Positions 1 through 6,578 of a stretch of 6,772 nt of DNA are shown here, piece after piece. The position numbers were made by a program, and so were the translations under genes. Position 1 is the stretch's first letter. Each line of letters starts with the position of its first letter. A model generated the notes under the pieces. It worked only from the letters and a program-made list of their open reading frames with translations, searched no databases and was not told where the DNA came from. Source of the stretch: Methylotenera sp. UBA6020 (GTDB lineage: Bacteria > Pseudomonadota > Gammaproteobacteria > Burkholderiales > Methylophilaceae); assembly GCA_002429455.1 (NCBI GenBank), contig DIZU01000023.1, positions 4,374 to 11,145 of the forward strand, read 5' to 3'.

Positions 1-845
1 CCCGGCACGTTGGCACATAAGCGCATAGAAGCCAGCATATTGAGGCCTTCAATGTAGTCTGTCGCGTGTTTTTTCTCGCCGCTCAATATCAGCCAACCTG
101 CACGATAACCGCACGTACGGTAATTTTTTGATAGGCCATTAAACGTCACAAATAACACATCGTCGGCGAGCGACGCAATCGATGTATGCACGTTGCCATC
201 ATATAAAACTTTATCGTAAATCTCGTCAGCAAAAATCACCAACTCATGATGCCGGGCAATCTCAATGATGCCTTCTAAAATTTCACGTGGATACAGCGCA
301 CCGGTAGGGTTATTCGGGTTAATCACCACAATACCACGCGTGTTCGCGGTGATTTTGGCTTCAATATCGGCCAAATCCGGCATCCAGCCAGTGGCTTCAT
401 CGCAGGCATAATGGCGTGCCGTACCACCTGCCAACGTGACTGCTGCGGTCCATAAAGGGTAATCTGGCATCGGCACCAGCACTTGGTCGCCATTATTCAG
501 CAAACCTTGCATGGCCATGACAATCAACTCGGAAACGCCATTGCCGATGATAATGTCATCTACCGTTACGCCGTGAATATGCTTAGCTTGCGTGCTATGC
601 ATAATGGCCTTACGTGGCTCAAACAAGCCCTTACTATCAGTATAACCGCCCGCTTTAGCCATATTGCGAATCACGTCTTGCTGGATCTCTTCAGGCACTT
701 CAAAGCCAAATGAGGCAGGGTTGCCAATATTGAGCTTAATAATGTGGTGGCCTTCGTCTTCCATTTGGCGCGCGCGTTGTAATACTGGGCCACGAATATC
801 GTAGCAAACGTTATTAAGCTTATTTGATTTTTGTAATGGTTGCAT
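1..845 (-). CDS. alaA: Glutamate-pyruvate aminotransferase AlaA (3' end outside window)
   Basis: This is a PLP-dependent fold-type I aminotransferase of the AlaA (YfbQ) type, which makes alanine from pyruvate and glutamate in the cytoplasm. I translated the minus strand from the ATG at 845-843. The frame stays open to the window edge, giving 281 residues of an expected 405 or so; the C-terminal part lies outside. The N-terminus (KLNNVCYDIRGPVL, residues 9-22) is very like E. coli AlaA. Family motifs are all present: GNGVSELI (101-108), PDYPLW (127-132), NPNNPTG (176-182), ADEIYD (206-211) and GLSKNYR, whose K240 should be the PLP-binding lysine. The segment MLASMRLCANVP near the edge is also AlaA-typical. 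No clear Shine-Dalgarno precedes the ATG. The gene is divergent from the DUF498 gene. The aminotransferase family is certain; AlaA rather than a close paralogue is very likely. Confidence 0.93.
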   Translation of the reverse strand, partial: MQPLQKSNKLNNVCYDIRGPVLQRARQMEDEGHHIIKLNIGNPASFGFEVPEEIQQDVIRNMAKAGGYTDSKGLFEPRKAIMHSTQAKHIHGVTVDDIIIGNGVSELIVMAMQGLLNNGDQVLVPMPDYPLWTAAVTLAGGTARHYACDEATGWMPDLADIEAKITANTRGIVVINPNNPTGALYPREILEGIIEIARHHELVIFADEIYDKVLYDGNVHTSIASLADDVLFVTFNGLSKNYRTCGYRAGWLILSGEKKHATDYIEGLNMLASMRLCANVP

Positions 846-871
846 GGCTAAGTGATGCGATTTAAAGCGCA

Positions 872-945
872 ATTTGTTGCAAAGCCTAATTCTACCTTGC
901 TGCAGCCCATGCTAGCAATTACAGTCTGCATGCAATGCAACAAAT
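872..945. repeat. Perfect 10-bp inverted repeat bracketing the alaA promoter
   Basis: ATTTGTTGCA at 872-881 is exactly reverse-complemented by TGCAACAAAT at 936-945, with 54 bp between the arms. The candidate alaA -10 (889-894) and -35 (913-918) lie between the arms, so the arms sit just downstream and just upstream of the promoter. That is a layout compatible with a repressor binding two sites. The arms are too far apart to be a likely RNA hairpin. Function is inferred only; a chance match of this length in such a small region is unlikely but possible. Confidence 0.45.
889..918 (-). promoter_or_regulatory. Candidate sigma70 promoter of alaA
   Basis: On the minus strand, TTGCTA (913-918) and TAGAAT (889-894) are separated by 18 bp, matching the sigma70 consensus at 4/6 and 5/6 positions. 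Transcription would start near 882, giving a leader of roughly 37 nt before the alaA ATG. Assigned by eye. Confidence 0.38.
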
Positions 946-990
946 GGTGGGCAATAATTAGTAAAGATCGTGCTGAAAATCGTGTTCTTG

Positions 991-1019
991 TTATAAAAGC
1001 ATCGTGTTAAGAATATAAA
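991..1019 (+). promoter_or_regulatory. Weak candidate promoter of the DUF498 gene
   Basis: TATAAA (1014-1019) is a 5/6 match to a -10 box, with a poor -35 (TTATAA, 991-996) at a 17-bp spacing. The start site would fall near 1026, leaving about 11 nt before the ATG at 1037. This is too short for a normal ribosome binding site and fits the absence of one. The surrounding AT-rich DNA offers other -10-like hexamers, such as TAGAAT at 1025-1030, so the exact assignment is uncertain. Confidence 0.28.
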
Positions 1020-1036
1020 TTCGTTAGAATATTCCT

Positions 1037-1405
1037 ATGAAACTTCATCTCACGAACGCAGACGGTAATTACCTCATCACGGGCTATGGTAAAGGATGGG
1101 TAGAAATCAATAGGCAACGTTATACCAGCAGTTTAATTCTGTTACCCAATCAACTCATACCGGATTGGAATGTGGCAAATATTGAAAGTGTAAACGGAGA
1201 CCATTTTGAACAAATTGCTGCATTAAAGCCAGATGTCGTACTTTTAGGTACAGGCCCTAGCCATAAATTCATTCATCCAAGCTTGAGCGTTGCGCTCACA
1301 AAAGCAGGCCTCAGCCTGGAATGCATGAGCACGGATGCGGCATGCAGAACCTATAACATTCTAATGGCTGAGGGTCGAAACGTAGCCGTCGCTTTATTGC
1401 TTTAA
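1037..1405 (+). CDS. Mth938-like (DUF498/NDUFAF3-type) domain protein
   Basis: This is a 122-residue soluble protein that is one complete Mth938-like domain, the family that includes the mitochondrial complex I assembly factor NDUFAF3 and many small bacterial proteins of unknown function. Typical features are the N-terminal [22 protein letters not shown] stretch (residues 17-38, given here as two joined motifs [10 protein letters not shown] and [12 protein letters not shown]), the core [17 protein letters not shown] (65-81), and the C-terminal [25 protein letters not shown] region (97-121), which carries the family's TxxACRTYN-x-L-x-x-EGR pattern. There is no signal peptide or membrane segment. 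The ATG at 1037 is the first start after an in-frame TAG at 1025-1027, and it lacks a Shine-Dalgarno. The gene ends tail-to-tail with fabB. The family is secure; the biochemical role is unknown. Confidence 0.85.
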   Translation: MKLHLTNADGNYLITGYGKGWVEINRQRYTSSLILLPNQLIPDWNVANIESVNGDHFEQIAALKPDVVLLGTGPSHKFIHPSLSVALTKAGLSLECMSTDAACRTYNILMAEGRNVAVALLL

Positions 1406-1409
1406 TTAA
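1402..1409. other. Shared convergent stop codons in TTAATTAA palindrome
   Basis: The plus-strand DUF498 stop (TAA, 1403-1405) and the minus-strand fabB stop (TAA read from 1404-1402) overlap inside an 8-bp palindrome. The coding regions overlap by 4 bp, so there is no intergenic room for a bidirectional terminator, and none is seen nearby. Confidence 0.8.
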
Positions 1410-2637
1410 GACTTTTACGCGAAAAAGTTAATGTGGCATTAGTGCCACCAAAACCAAAGCTGTTTGATAACGCGGTTTCAATCTTTGCATTATCAATGCG
1501 CTGACGCACAATATTTAAGCCCTCTGCTGCCGGGTCTAATGTTTCGATATTGGCGGAAGCTGCGATAAAGCTATTCTCCATCATGAGCAATGTATAAATC
1601 GCCTCGTTTACGCCAGCTGCACCTAGCGCATGGCCTGAGAGTGATTTAGTCGATGCAATTGCTGGAGTTTGCTTTAATCCGTTTTCACCGAATACTTCAA
1701 GAATCGCTTCTAGCTCTTTAGTATCGCCCACCGGGGTGCTGGTGCCATGGGTATTGATGTAATCAACAGGGTCACTTACACCTTCAAGTGCAAGCCTCAT
1801 GCAGCGCACAGCGCCCTCACCGCTTGGCGCCACCATATCATAGCCATCTGAAGTTGCGCCATAGCCCACCACCTCAGCATAGATTTTTGCACCGCGCGCC
1901 TTAGCGTGCTCATATTCTTCAAGCACCACAATGCCACCGCCGCCAGAAATCACAAAGCCATCACGATTTGCATCGTAAGTTCTAGAAGCTTTATCGGGCG
2001 TTTCGTTATATTTAGTTGAAAGTGCACCCATCGCATCAAACAAAAAGGACATGGTCCAATGCTCTTCTTCGGCGCCGCCGGCAAATACAATATCTTGTTT
2101 GCCTAGCTGAATTTGCTCAACACCGGCGCCTATGCAATGCGCACTGGTAGAACAAGCCGAGCTGATACCATAATTCACACCTTTGATTTTTGCACCAGTC
2201 GCCAAACAAGCAGCCACGCCGCTAGACATGGTTTTTGTGACCATATAAGGTCCCACACGGCGAATGCCCTTTTCGGCAAGGATAGTCGTGCTTTCCAGCA
2301 TACTTTCAGTGGAGGTACCGCCTGCACCCACAATCAAACCTGTGCGAACATTAGAAACCTGATCTTCCGGTAACTGAGCGTCAGTAATCGCTTCTTGCAT
2401 GGCAAGCCAGGCGTAGGCATGACCTTTAGCCATAAAACGTAACAGCTTGCGATCAATAAGCGCTTCTATATTCAGATTCTTGATTGAACCTGCCACATGC
2501 GAGCGCAAGCCATGGTCTACATATTCTTGTTGAAATGTAATACCCGACCTACCCTCACGCAGGCTATCTAAAACTTCTGATTTATTGTTTCCTAAACTGG
2601 AAACAATTCCCATACCGGTGACAACAACACGACGCAT
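1402..2637 (-). CDS. fabB: Beta-ketoacyl-ACP synthase I (FabB)
   Basis: FabB is a condensing enzyme of type II fatty acid synthesis. It elongates acyl-ACP with malonyl-ACP and is the step that carries cis-3-decenoyl-ACP into unsaturated fatty acids. The 411-residue length is normal. The thiolase-fold motifs are complete: N-terminal [13 protein letters not shown] (4-16), nucleophile Cys162 in [10 protein letters not shown] (159-168), His297 in [11 protein letters not shown] (295-305), Lys331 in STKSLSGH, and His336. The C-terminus has the usual [12 protein letters not shown]. Resemblance to FabB rather than FabF rests on overall wording ([35 protein letters not shown]) and on its place directly downstream of fabA. 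Gap to fabA is 69 bp with a good ribosome binding site, so both are probably co-transcribed. Its stop overlaps the DUF498 stop. Confidence 0.94.
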   Translation of the reverse strand: MRRVVVTGMGIVSSLGNNKSEVLDSLREGRSGITFQQEYVDHGLRSHVAGSIKNLNIEALIDRKLLRFMAKGHAYAWLAMQEAITDAQLPEDQVSNVRTGLIVGAGGTSTESMLESTTILAEKGIRRVGPYMVTKTMSSGVAACLATGAKIKGVNYGISSACSTSAHCIGAGVEQIQLGKQDIVFAGGAEEEHWTMSFLFDAMGALSTKYNETPDKASRTYDANRDGFVISGGGGIVVLEEYEHAKARGAKIYAEVVGYGATSDGYDMVAPSGEGAVRCMRLALEGVSDPVDYINTHGTSTPVGDTKELEAILEVFGENGLKQTPAIASTKSLSGHALGAAGVNEAIYTLLMMENSFIAASANIETLDPAAEGLNIVRQRIDNAKIETALSNSFGFGGTNATLTFSRKSLN

Positions 2638-2646
2638 TATCGTGCA

Positions 2647-2651
2647 CTCCT
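2647..2651 (-). promoter_or_regulatory. Ribosome binding site of fabB
   Basis: AGGAG on the minus strand lies 9 nt upstream of the fabB ATG. It is the clearest Shine-Dalgarno in the window and confirms the start at 2637. The other minus-strand genes here lack one. Confidence 0.75.
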
Positions 2652-2706
2652 AAAAAATTTTGACTATTTTAACTTACTTGATTTTAATTAATAGCATTTA
2701 AATGGT

Positions 2707-3222
2707 TTAAAAATTATCCGTACGTGTAAACAAACCCACACGCAGATCTTTCGCCACGTAAATTTCGCGGCCATCCACTTCCATACGTGCATCGGCAATC
2801 CCCATTACCAACTTGCGCATAATGACGCGTTTCAAATCAATCGTATAAGTGATCATTTTGTGCGTAGGTAACACTTGTCCGGTAAACTTCACATCGCCAG
2901 CGCCCAATGCACGACCACGCCCCGGACCACCCATCCAACCTAAAAAGAAACCGACCAATTGCCACATGGCATCCAGACCCAAGCAACCAGGCATGACGGG
3001 GTCGCCAGTAAAGTGACAAGCAAAGAACCATAAATCCGGCGTAATATCCAGTTCGGCAACAATTTGCCCAGCGCCATGCGCGCCACCATCTTCGGTAATA
3101 GAAACAATGCGATCAAACATTAGCATTGGCGGCAATGGTAATTGTGCGTTGCCCTCTCCAAACATCTCCCCACGACCGCACTTAAGTAATTCTTCTTTTG
3201 TGAAACTTTTTTGTTTTTGCAT
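2707..3222 (-). CDS. fabA: 3-hydroxydecanoyl-ACP dehydratase/isomerase (FabA)
   Basis: FabA dehydrates 3-hydroxydecanoyl-ACP to trans-2-decenoyl-ACP and isomerises it to the cis-3 form, opening the unsaturated branch of fatty acid synthesis that FabB continues. The 171 residues match the family length. The hot-dog-fold core is nearly identical to E. coli Fab[16 protein letters not shown] (57-71) with catalytic His70, and [20 protein letters not shown] (73-92) with catalytic Asp84. [18 protein letters not shown] follows, and the C-terminal [11 protein letters not shown] is also typical. The ATG at 3222 aligns with the usual N-terminus; no Shine-Dalgarno is seen. It is the first gene of a fabA-fabB unit and is divergent from mxaR. 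A FadR- or FabR-type operator was not recognised. Confidence 0.96.
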   Translation of the reverse strand: MQKQKSFTKEELLKCGRGEMFGEGNAQLPLPPMLMFDRIVSITEDGGAHGAGQIVAELDITPDLWFFACHFTGDPVMPGCLGLDAMWQLVGFFLGWMGGPGRGRALGAGDVKFTGQVLPTHKMITYTIDLKRVIMRKLVMGIADARMEVDGREIYVAKDLRVGLFTRTDNF

Positions 3223-3242
3223 GATTTTATTTTAACGGCGTT

Positions 3243-3271
3243 ATTCTAAATTAAATTTATGTGGAATTGAA
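3243..3271 (-). promoter_or_regulatory. Candidate sigma70 promoter of fabA-fabB
   Basis: On the minus strand TTCAAT (3266-3271) and TAGAAT (3243-3248) are spaced by 17 bp, matching the consensus at 3/6 and 5/6. The start would lie near 3236, giving a short leader of about 14 nt before the fabA ATG. The region is very AT-rich, which raises the chance of false matches. Confidence 0.33.
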
Positions 3272-3400
3272 CTTATGCTATTTTCGCTGGAAAACCAATT
3301 TAACGAAAGCCTTATTCACTTTTTATCAACGTTTATTCAATGTTTTGATCAATAACTGTAGATAAATACACTGAAACTTAACTTAAGGTATACCGATCTG

Positions 3401-3429
3401 TTTACCCCCACCAAAAAAACGTTTACTAT
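3401..3429 (+). promoter_or_regulatory. Candidate promoter of the mxaRSAC operon
   Basis: TTTACC (3401-3406) and TACTAT (3424-3429) stand 17 bp apart, 4/6 matches each, with a predicted start near 3436 and about 41 nt of leader. Short direct repeats overlap or flank it: AACGTTTA at 3328-3335 and 3418-3425, and CTTAACTT at 3377-3384 and 3432-3439. These could be regulator contacts, but no known operator is recognised. The 254-bp fabA-mxaR intergenic region holds no gene. Confidence 0.33.
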
Positions 3430-3476
3430 AGCTTAACTTCATTTTAACCATTTCAAAAAAGATACGGAAAATTTCA

Positions 3477-4493
3477 ATGAGTGACCGTCAACTGGCCGAT
3501 TGGCGCAAACATGCGCTTAACTTAGAATCAGAAGTAAACAAAGTCGTCGTAGGCCAACAAACACCAATACGTTTGATTACTACTTCAATTTTCGCACGTG
3601 GGCATGTACTACTTGAAGGTGACGTGGGGGTTGGTAAAACTACCCTGCTACGCGCTTTTACCCGTGGCATTGGTGGTGGCTACCAACGTATTGAAGGCAC
3701 CATTGACTTGATGCCCAACGATTTGGTGTATCACACTTACCTTGGCGAAGATGGCAAGCCGCACGTGAGTGCAGGCCCGTTGCTGATGTCAGGTGAGAAT
3801 TTATCAGTATTCTTCTTTAACGAAATCAACCGTGCCCGTCCGCAAGTACACTCTTTATTACTACGTGTGATGGCTGAGCGCAGCTTATCTGCATTTAACG
3901 CAGAACATTATTTTCCACACATGATTGTGTTTGCGGATCGCAACCAAGTGGAAAAAGAAGAAACCTTTGAAATTCCGTCCGCTGCACGTGATCGCTTTAT
4001 GATGGAAATTCCAATTGTCGTGCCTAGTGATGACGCCATCATGGAAGCACTGGTATTTGACACCAAATTCCATAACGTCGATGCATTAGTCGAGACCGTA
4101 AAACCGGACGTTTTACAATTTGATGAACTCAATGCGTTTTCTGGTGTGATTCAAAGGAATGTTGAAGCTAGCGATACACTTAAAAAATATGCCCTCAATC
4201 TTTGGAAAGCGACAAAAGCACCGCTTGATTATGGTGTCAAAGTTTCAGGTGTTGATATGAACCGCCTAGTGTTATCCGGCGCCAGCCCACGCGGCATGAG
4301 CATGATGTTGCGTGCGGCGCGCGTGAATGCCTGGTTAAACGAGCGCGCTGCGGTACTGCCGGAAGATATTCACGCAGTATTTCACTCCACTGTCGCGCAT
4401 CGCCTGGTATTTAGCCCGGTATATGAAATGCGTCGTACTGAAATTGCCCGCGAGATGCTAATGGGTATTGTTAATGCGGTTGCCGCACCGTAA
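3477..4493 (+). CDS. mxaR: MxaR, MoxR-family AAA+ ATPase of the methanol oxidation cluster
   Basis: This is a cytoplasmic MoxR-type AAA+ ATPase, a group of chaperone-like ATPases that work with von Willebrand A-domain partners; MxaR is the member encoded in methanol dehydrogenase clusters. Its 338 residues cover a full AAA+ module and lid. Walker A is GDVGVGKTT (48-56, Lys54). The Walker B region is VFFFNEINRARPQ (111-123), where Asn115 replaces the usual Asp while Glu116 remains. Sensor 1 lies in FADRNQVEKEETFE (Asn156), followed by PSAARDRF (167-174). The lid has SGASPRG (267-273), with Arg272 as probable sensor 2. The ATG at 3477 has a weak GGA 8 nt upstream. Tandem stops (TAA TAG) end it. 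It is followed by mxaS, mxaA and mxaC, the usual order in mxa operons. MoxR family is certain; MxaR subfamily follows from neighbours and the divergent motifs. Confidence 0.9.
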   Translation: MSDRQLADWRKHALNLESEVNKVVVGQQTPIRLITTSIFARGHVLLEGDVGVGKTTLLRAFTRGIGGGYQRIEGTIDLMPNDLVYHTYLGEDGKPHVSAGPLLMSGENLSVFFFNEINRARPQVHSLLLRVMAERSLSAFNAEHYFPHMIVFADRNQVEKEETFEIPSAARDRFMMEIPIVVPSDDAIMEALVFDTKFHNVDALVETVKPDVLQFDELNAFSGVIQRNVEASDTLKKYALNLWKATKAPLDYGVKVSGVDMNRLVLSGASPRGMSMMLRAARVNAWLNERAAVLPEDIHAVFHSTVAHRLVFSPVYEMRRTEIAREMLMGIVNAVAAP

Positions 4494-4530
4494 TAGTTAT
4501 TAGCTAACGTAAATTATGTACTCAAGAAAT

Positions 4531-4655
4531 TCACTTTTATGGGATGAAGTGCTAGGAGACGCGCAGCGAATGACGCAGACCTATCGTATGTATAGGCAAG
4601 GAATGAGCGAGCACGCGGCTAAAATCAACACGCTGCAATTCGCCCATAAAATGGA
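4531..4655. repeat. Intergenic element with terminal inverted repeats (MITE/REP-like)
   Basis: The mxaR-mxaS gap is filled by a roughly 125-bp structure. Its outer arms, 4531-4543 and 4643-4655, are inverted repeats matching at 11 of 13 positions (core TTTTATGGG / CCCATAAAA). With a 1-nt offset they extend inward to GAAGTGC (4546-4552) and GCAATTC (4635-4641), and a few more outward matches reach about 4527 and 4659. The centre has a small hairpin, CCTAT (4580-4584) and ATAGG (4592-4596) with a 7-nt loop, flanked by two GAATGA copies (4568-4573, 4601-4606). There is no ORF, no T-run of a terminator and no obvious target duplication. Whether it is multi-copy cannot be told from one window. Confidence 0.55.
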
Positions 4656-4661
4656 TTTTTG

Positions 4662-5522
4662 ATGATTGAAGATATTAAATCATTTAGTTACCACATAGGC
4701 TGGCGTTCTCGCGGACGTCACCCAGGGCACCATCCAAGTACGCAACGCGGCATGGGCATGGAGTTTCGTGGACACACAACGCTGCTTTCCTACCCTGACC
4801 CACGCCGTATTGATATCCGTCAAACCATACGTGACCCACTTGAGCAGGTCTATGTGCGCCTTTTCAATCAAAAAAGTGCCACGCCAGTTTATGTGATTTG
4901 TGATTTATCTGGCAGTATGAATTTTGGCGCCAAAAAACGTAAAATTAAACTGGCTGCAGAAATTGCAGAATCAGTCGCACAATCTGCCAGCCAAAATCAT
5001 GATCCGTTTGGTTTTATTGGTTTTGACGAAGTGGTGCGCGAAGATTGGATTAGCCCCTCTTCATTCAAATCCTATCGCGCAATCGCCATGGCGGAGTCAT
5101 TAAAGGACTACCACCCAGCGCCAGTGAACTGCAAAGGCATTACTGAAGTCTATCGTTATTTGCCACGTGAACGTTCGTTGGTGTTTTTAATCTCTGACTT
5201 TCATATTCCAAACGTATTGCTTGAAGAATCTCTATCCAACCTATTGCGCCATCATATCGTACCGATTGTGCTATGGGATTCTGCGGAATACAAAAACCTG
5301 CCTGAGTTTGGCCTGACAAACGTCTCAGACGCAGAAACAGGCGAACAACGTACGCTATTTTTACGCAAAAATTTACGTGAAAAAATTGTCGCTTCATTTG
5401 AAAATCGTCGCAATGAGATTTACGAATTATTCATGCGTTACGATATGCCGCCTTTTTATGTTGAAGGCGAATTTGATGCAGATTTACTTACCGAATATTT
5501 CCACCAATTTGTAGCCGCATAA
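4662..5522 (+). CDS. mxaS: MxaS, DUF58/vWA-like methanol oxidation protein
   Basis: MxaS belongs to the DUF58 family, whose C-terminal part resembles a von Willebrand A domain; such proteins are typical partners of MoxR ATPases, here presumably MxaR. From the ATG at 4662 it has 286 residues; a TTG directly before (4659) is a less likely start. The N-terminal part holds the DUF58 signature (YPDPRRIDIRQTIRDP, 44-59, then VYVRLF). A MIDAS-type metal site follows at CDLSGSMNFG (80-89) with Asp81, Ser83 and Ser85. The segment FLISDFHIPNVLLEE lies in the middle, and the C-terminus is hydrophilic (YDMPPFYVEGEFDADLL). No signal peptide or membrane span is seen, so a cytoplasmic location is inferred. 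It follows mxaR after the repeat element and precedes mxaA by 44 bp. Its weak GGA ribosome site (4653-4655) lies inside the element's right arm. Confidence 0.87.
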   Translation: MIEDIKSFSYHIGWRSRGRHPGHHPSTQRGMGMEFRGHTTLLSYPDPRRIDIRQTIRDPLEQVYVRLFNQKSATPVYVICDLSGSMNFGAKKRKIKLAAEIAESVAQSASQNHDPFGFIGFDEVVREDWISPSSFKSYRAIAMAESLKDYHPAPVNCKGITEVYRYLPRERSLVFLISDFHIPNVLLEESLSNLLRHHIVPIVLWDSAEYKNLPEFGLTNVSDAETGEQRTLFLRKNLREKIVASFENRRNEIYELFMRYDMPPFYVEGEFDADLLTEYFHQFVAA

Positions 5523-5566
5523 AACCTAATACACCATTAAACAAAGACGCCCTTACACCACTTAAT

Positions 5567-6022
5567 ATGACAAAATCTATTCGTATTTTTTATAGTTTGC
5601 TTACTTTATTTGCAATGCCGCAAACCGCTTTTGCCATAGACAGTCAAAATCTGCCTGACGTTCCACCCGGCATTGTGTCCATTAAAACGATAGACCCAGT
5701 AAAACTGGTAGGCTACACCGTAGGTGATGTGATTGAGCGTGAAGTGATTTTAACAATCAAAGCACCATACCAGCTGATTGAAACCTCTTTACCAATCACT
5801 GGCTACGAAAAACGCTATAAAGGCCAGGTGATTGGCATTGAGCTAAAAAGTGTCAGCCATACAAAAAAAGAACACGATGGCAGCACTACCTTTGATATTA
5901 AATTGGCTTACCAAGTATTTACTAATAATGTAGTGGCAAAGAATGCGGCATTAGGGCCGGAATACCTCAACCTAATCAATACTAAAAATAGCAAAGAACT
6001 TGTCAAATATCCGTGTGCCTAG
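5567..6022 (+). CDS. mxaA: MxaA N-terminal fragment (signal peptide and periplasmic domain)
   Basis: This 151-residue frame holds a signal peptide (positive residues K3 and R6, hydrophobic stretch 7-17, likely cleavage after TAFA at residue 23) and a beta-rich periplasmic region (VKLVGYTVGDVIEREVIL, ETSLPITGYEKRYKGQ). The last four residues (YPCA) are out-of-frame tail caused by the lesion. If translated alone, it would be a soluble periplasmic fragment without its membrane anchor. Confidence 0.6.
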   Translation: MTKSIRIFYSLLTLFAMPQTAFAIDSQNLPDVPPGIVSIKTIDPVKLVGYTVGDVIEREVILTIKAPYQLIETSLPITGYEKRYKGQVIGIELKSVSHTKKEHDGSTTFDIKLAYQVFTNNVVAKNAALGPEYLNLINTKNSKELVKYPCA

Positions 6023-6575
6023 TTTGGATATTGCCATTTCGCCCATCGCAATCTTTGGCCAAGTTAAGATAGAAAATAATATGAGTCCGTTACGTGGGCC
6101 GCTTTTACTTAATAATGCTAAAGAGAAAAAATGGCTTAACGTGACTCTTGGTTTTCTTGCAATTAGCCTGTTAGGCTTGCTTTACATACTAGGCAAGCGT
6201 GCCTGGCTACCACGTATGGGTGGACCATTCGCAAAAACTTACCGAGCGATCCACAAACTACCCAACTCACAAGAAGGTCTAAAACAAGCCGTTTCTAAGG
6301 TGCATGAATCACTTAACGCTACTGCAAGCATGAGTGTTTTTAGTAATAACATAGAAGAGTTTTTAGCAAATAAACCTAATTTTGAACCCCTAAAATTAGA
6401 GATTCAGCAATTTTTTAGTTTATCTCGCCAAGTGTATTTTGAGTCCGGTGCTACCCATAATGTTGGTGCTAATCCACAAGCTTGGCTACAAAGCTTTGCT
6501 CGCCGCTGTCGTGATTGTGAGCGCGGTTTAATACCAGAAACTTTAAACAAAGAAATGAATAGGACAAGGGCTTAA
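6000..6575 (+). CDS. mxaA: MxaA C-terminal fragment (membrane anchor and cytoplasmic tail)
   Basis: This is the continuation of MxaA in the next frame, overlapping the first part by 23 bp. The TTG at 6000 is only the first possible start in this frame; true residues begin near 6009. It holds the end of the periplasmic domain (RVPSLDIAISPIAIFGQVKI), the family-like stretch NNMSPLRGPLLL (26-37), one membrane span (about 6132-6194, WLNVTLGFLAISLLGLLYIL) followed by positive residues (GKRAW), and a cytoplasmic tail ending in ARRCRDCERGLIPE. The stop at 6573-6575 leaves only 3 bp before mxaC, so the two genes are translationally close. Confidence 0.6.
   Translation: MSNIRVPSLDIAISPIAIFGQVKIENNMSPLRGPLLLNNAKEKKWLNVTLGFLAISLLGLLYILGKRAWLPRMGGPFAKTYRAIHKLPNSQEGLKQAVSKVHESLNATASMSVFSNNIEEFLANKPNFEPLKLEIQQFFSLSRQVYFESGATHNVGANPQAWLQSFARRCRDCERGLIPETLNKEMNRTRA
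6566..6570 (+). promoter_or_regulatory. Ribosome binding site of mxaC
   Basis: AAGGG lies 8 nt upstream of the mxaC ATG at 6579 and sits inside the last codons of mxaA. It supports this start and indicates operon continuity from mxaA to mxaC. Confidence 0.6.
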
Positions 6576-6578
6576 ACC

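Larger units (their letters stand above)
5567..6575 (+). pseudogene. mxaA: mxaA, methanol dehydrogenase maturation protein, split by a +1 frameshift
   Basis: Position after mxaS and before mxaC, an exported N-terminal domain, and a later membrane segment with a cytoplasmic tail identify this as MxaA, a protein needed in characterised methylotrophs for metal (calcium) insertion into PQQ methanol dehydrogenase. The reading frame is broken. The first frame ends at TAG 6020-6022, and the next frame continues the protein without a new signal peptide. Joining Val-Lys (6002-6007) to Ile-Arg-Val-Pro (6009-6020) by skipping one base at 6008 gives a smooth KELVKIRVPSLDIAISP passage and a product of about 335 residues. 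That points to one extra base, or two lost, near 6004-6009. The downstream frame is still free of stops, so the lesion is recent or a sequencing error. Shine-Dalgarno before 5567 is absent. Confidence 0.8.

Noticed and set aside
483..713. Plus-strand 76-codon open frame
   Set aside because: It lies antisense inside alaA, whose conserved motifs cover the same bases; no family resemblance or ribosome site.
2113..2373. Plus-strand 86-codon open frame
   Set aside because: Antisense shadow of fabB, covering the active-site cysteine region.
2837..3031. Second minus-strand frame inside fabA
   Set aside because: Out-of-frame overlap with the highly conserved FabA catalytic core; its composition does not look like a protein family.
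3488..4132. Three minus-strand open frames opposite mxaR
   Set aside because: They mirror mxaR codons and show no independent start signals or motifs.
4580..4596. Hairpin CCTAT-loop-ATAGG as a terminator after mxaR
   Set aside because: The stem is only 5 bp and no T-run follows, so it does not fit a rho-independent terminator; it is better seen as the centre of the repeat element.
4659..4661. TTG as the mxaS start codon
   Set aside because: An ATG follows directly at 4662; nothing favours the rarer start.
4680..5397. Minus-strand open frames opposite mxaS
   Set aside because: Shadows of mxaS; no motif or ribosome binding site.
6000..6022. Programmed +1 frameshift in mxaA
   Set aside because: No known slippery signal (such as CTT-TGA with an upstream Shine-Dalgarno) is present at the junction; a plain indel explains it more simply.
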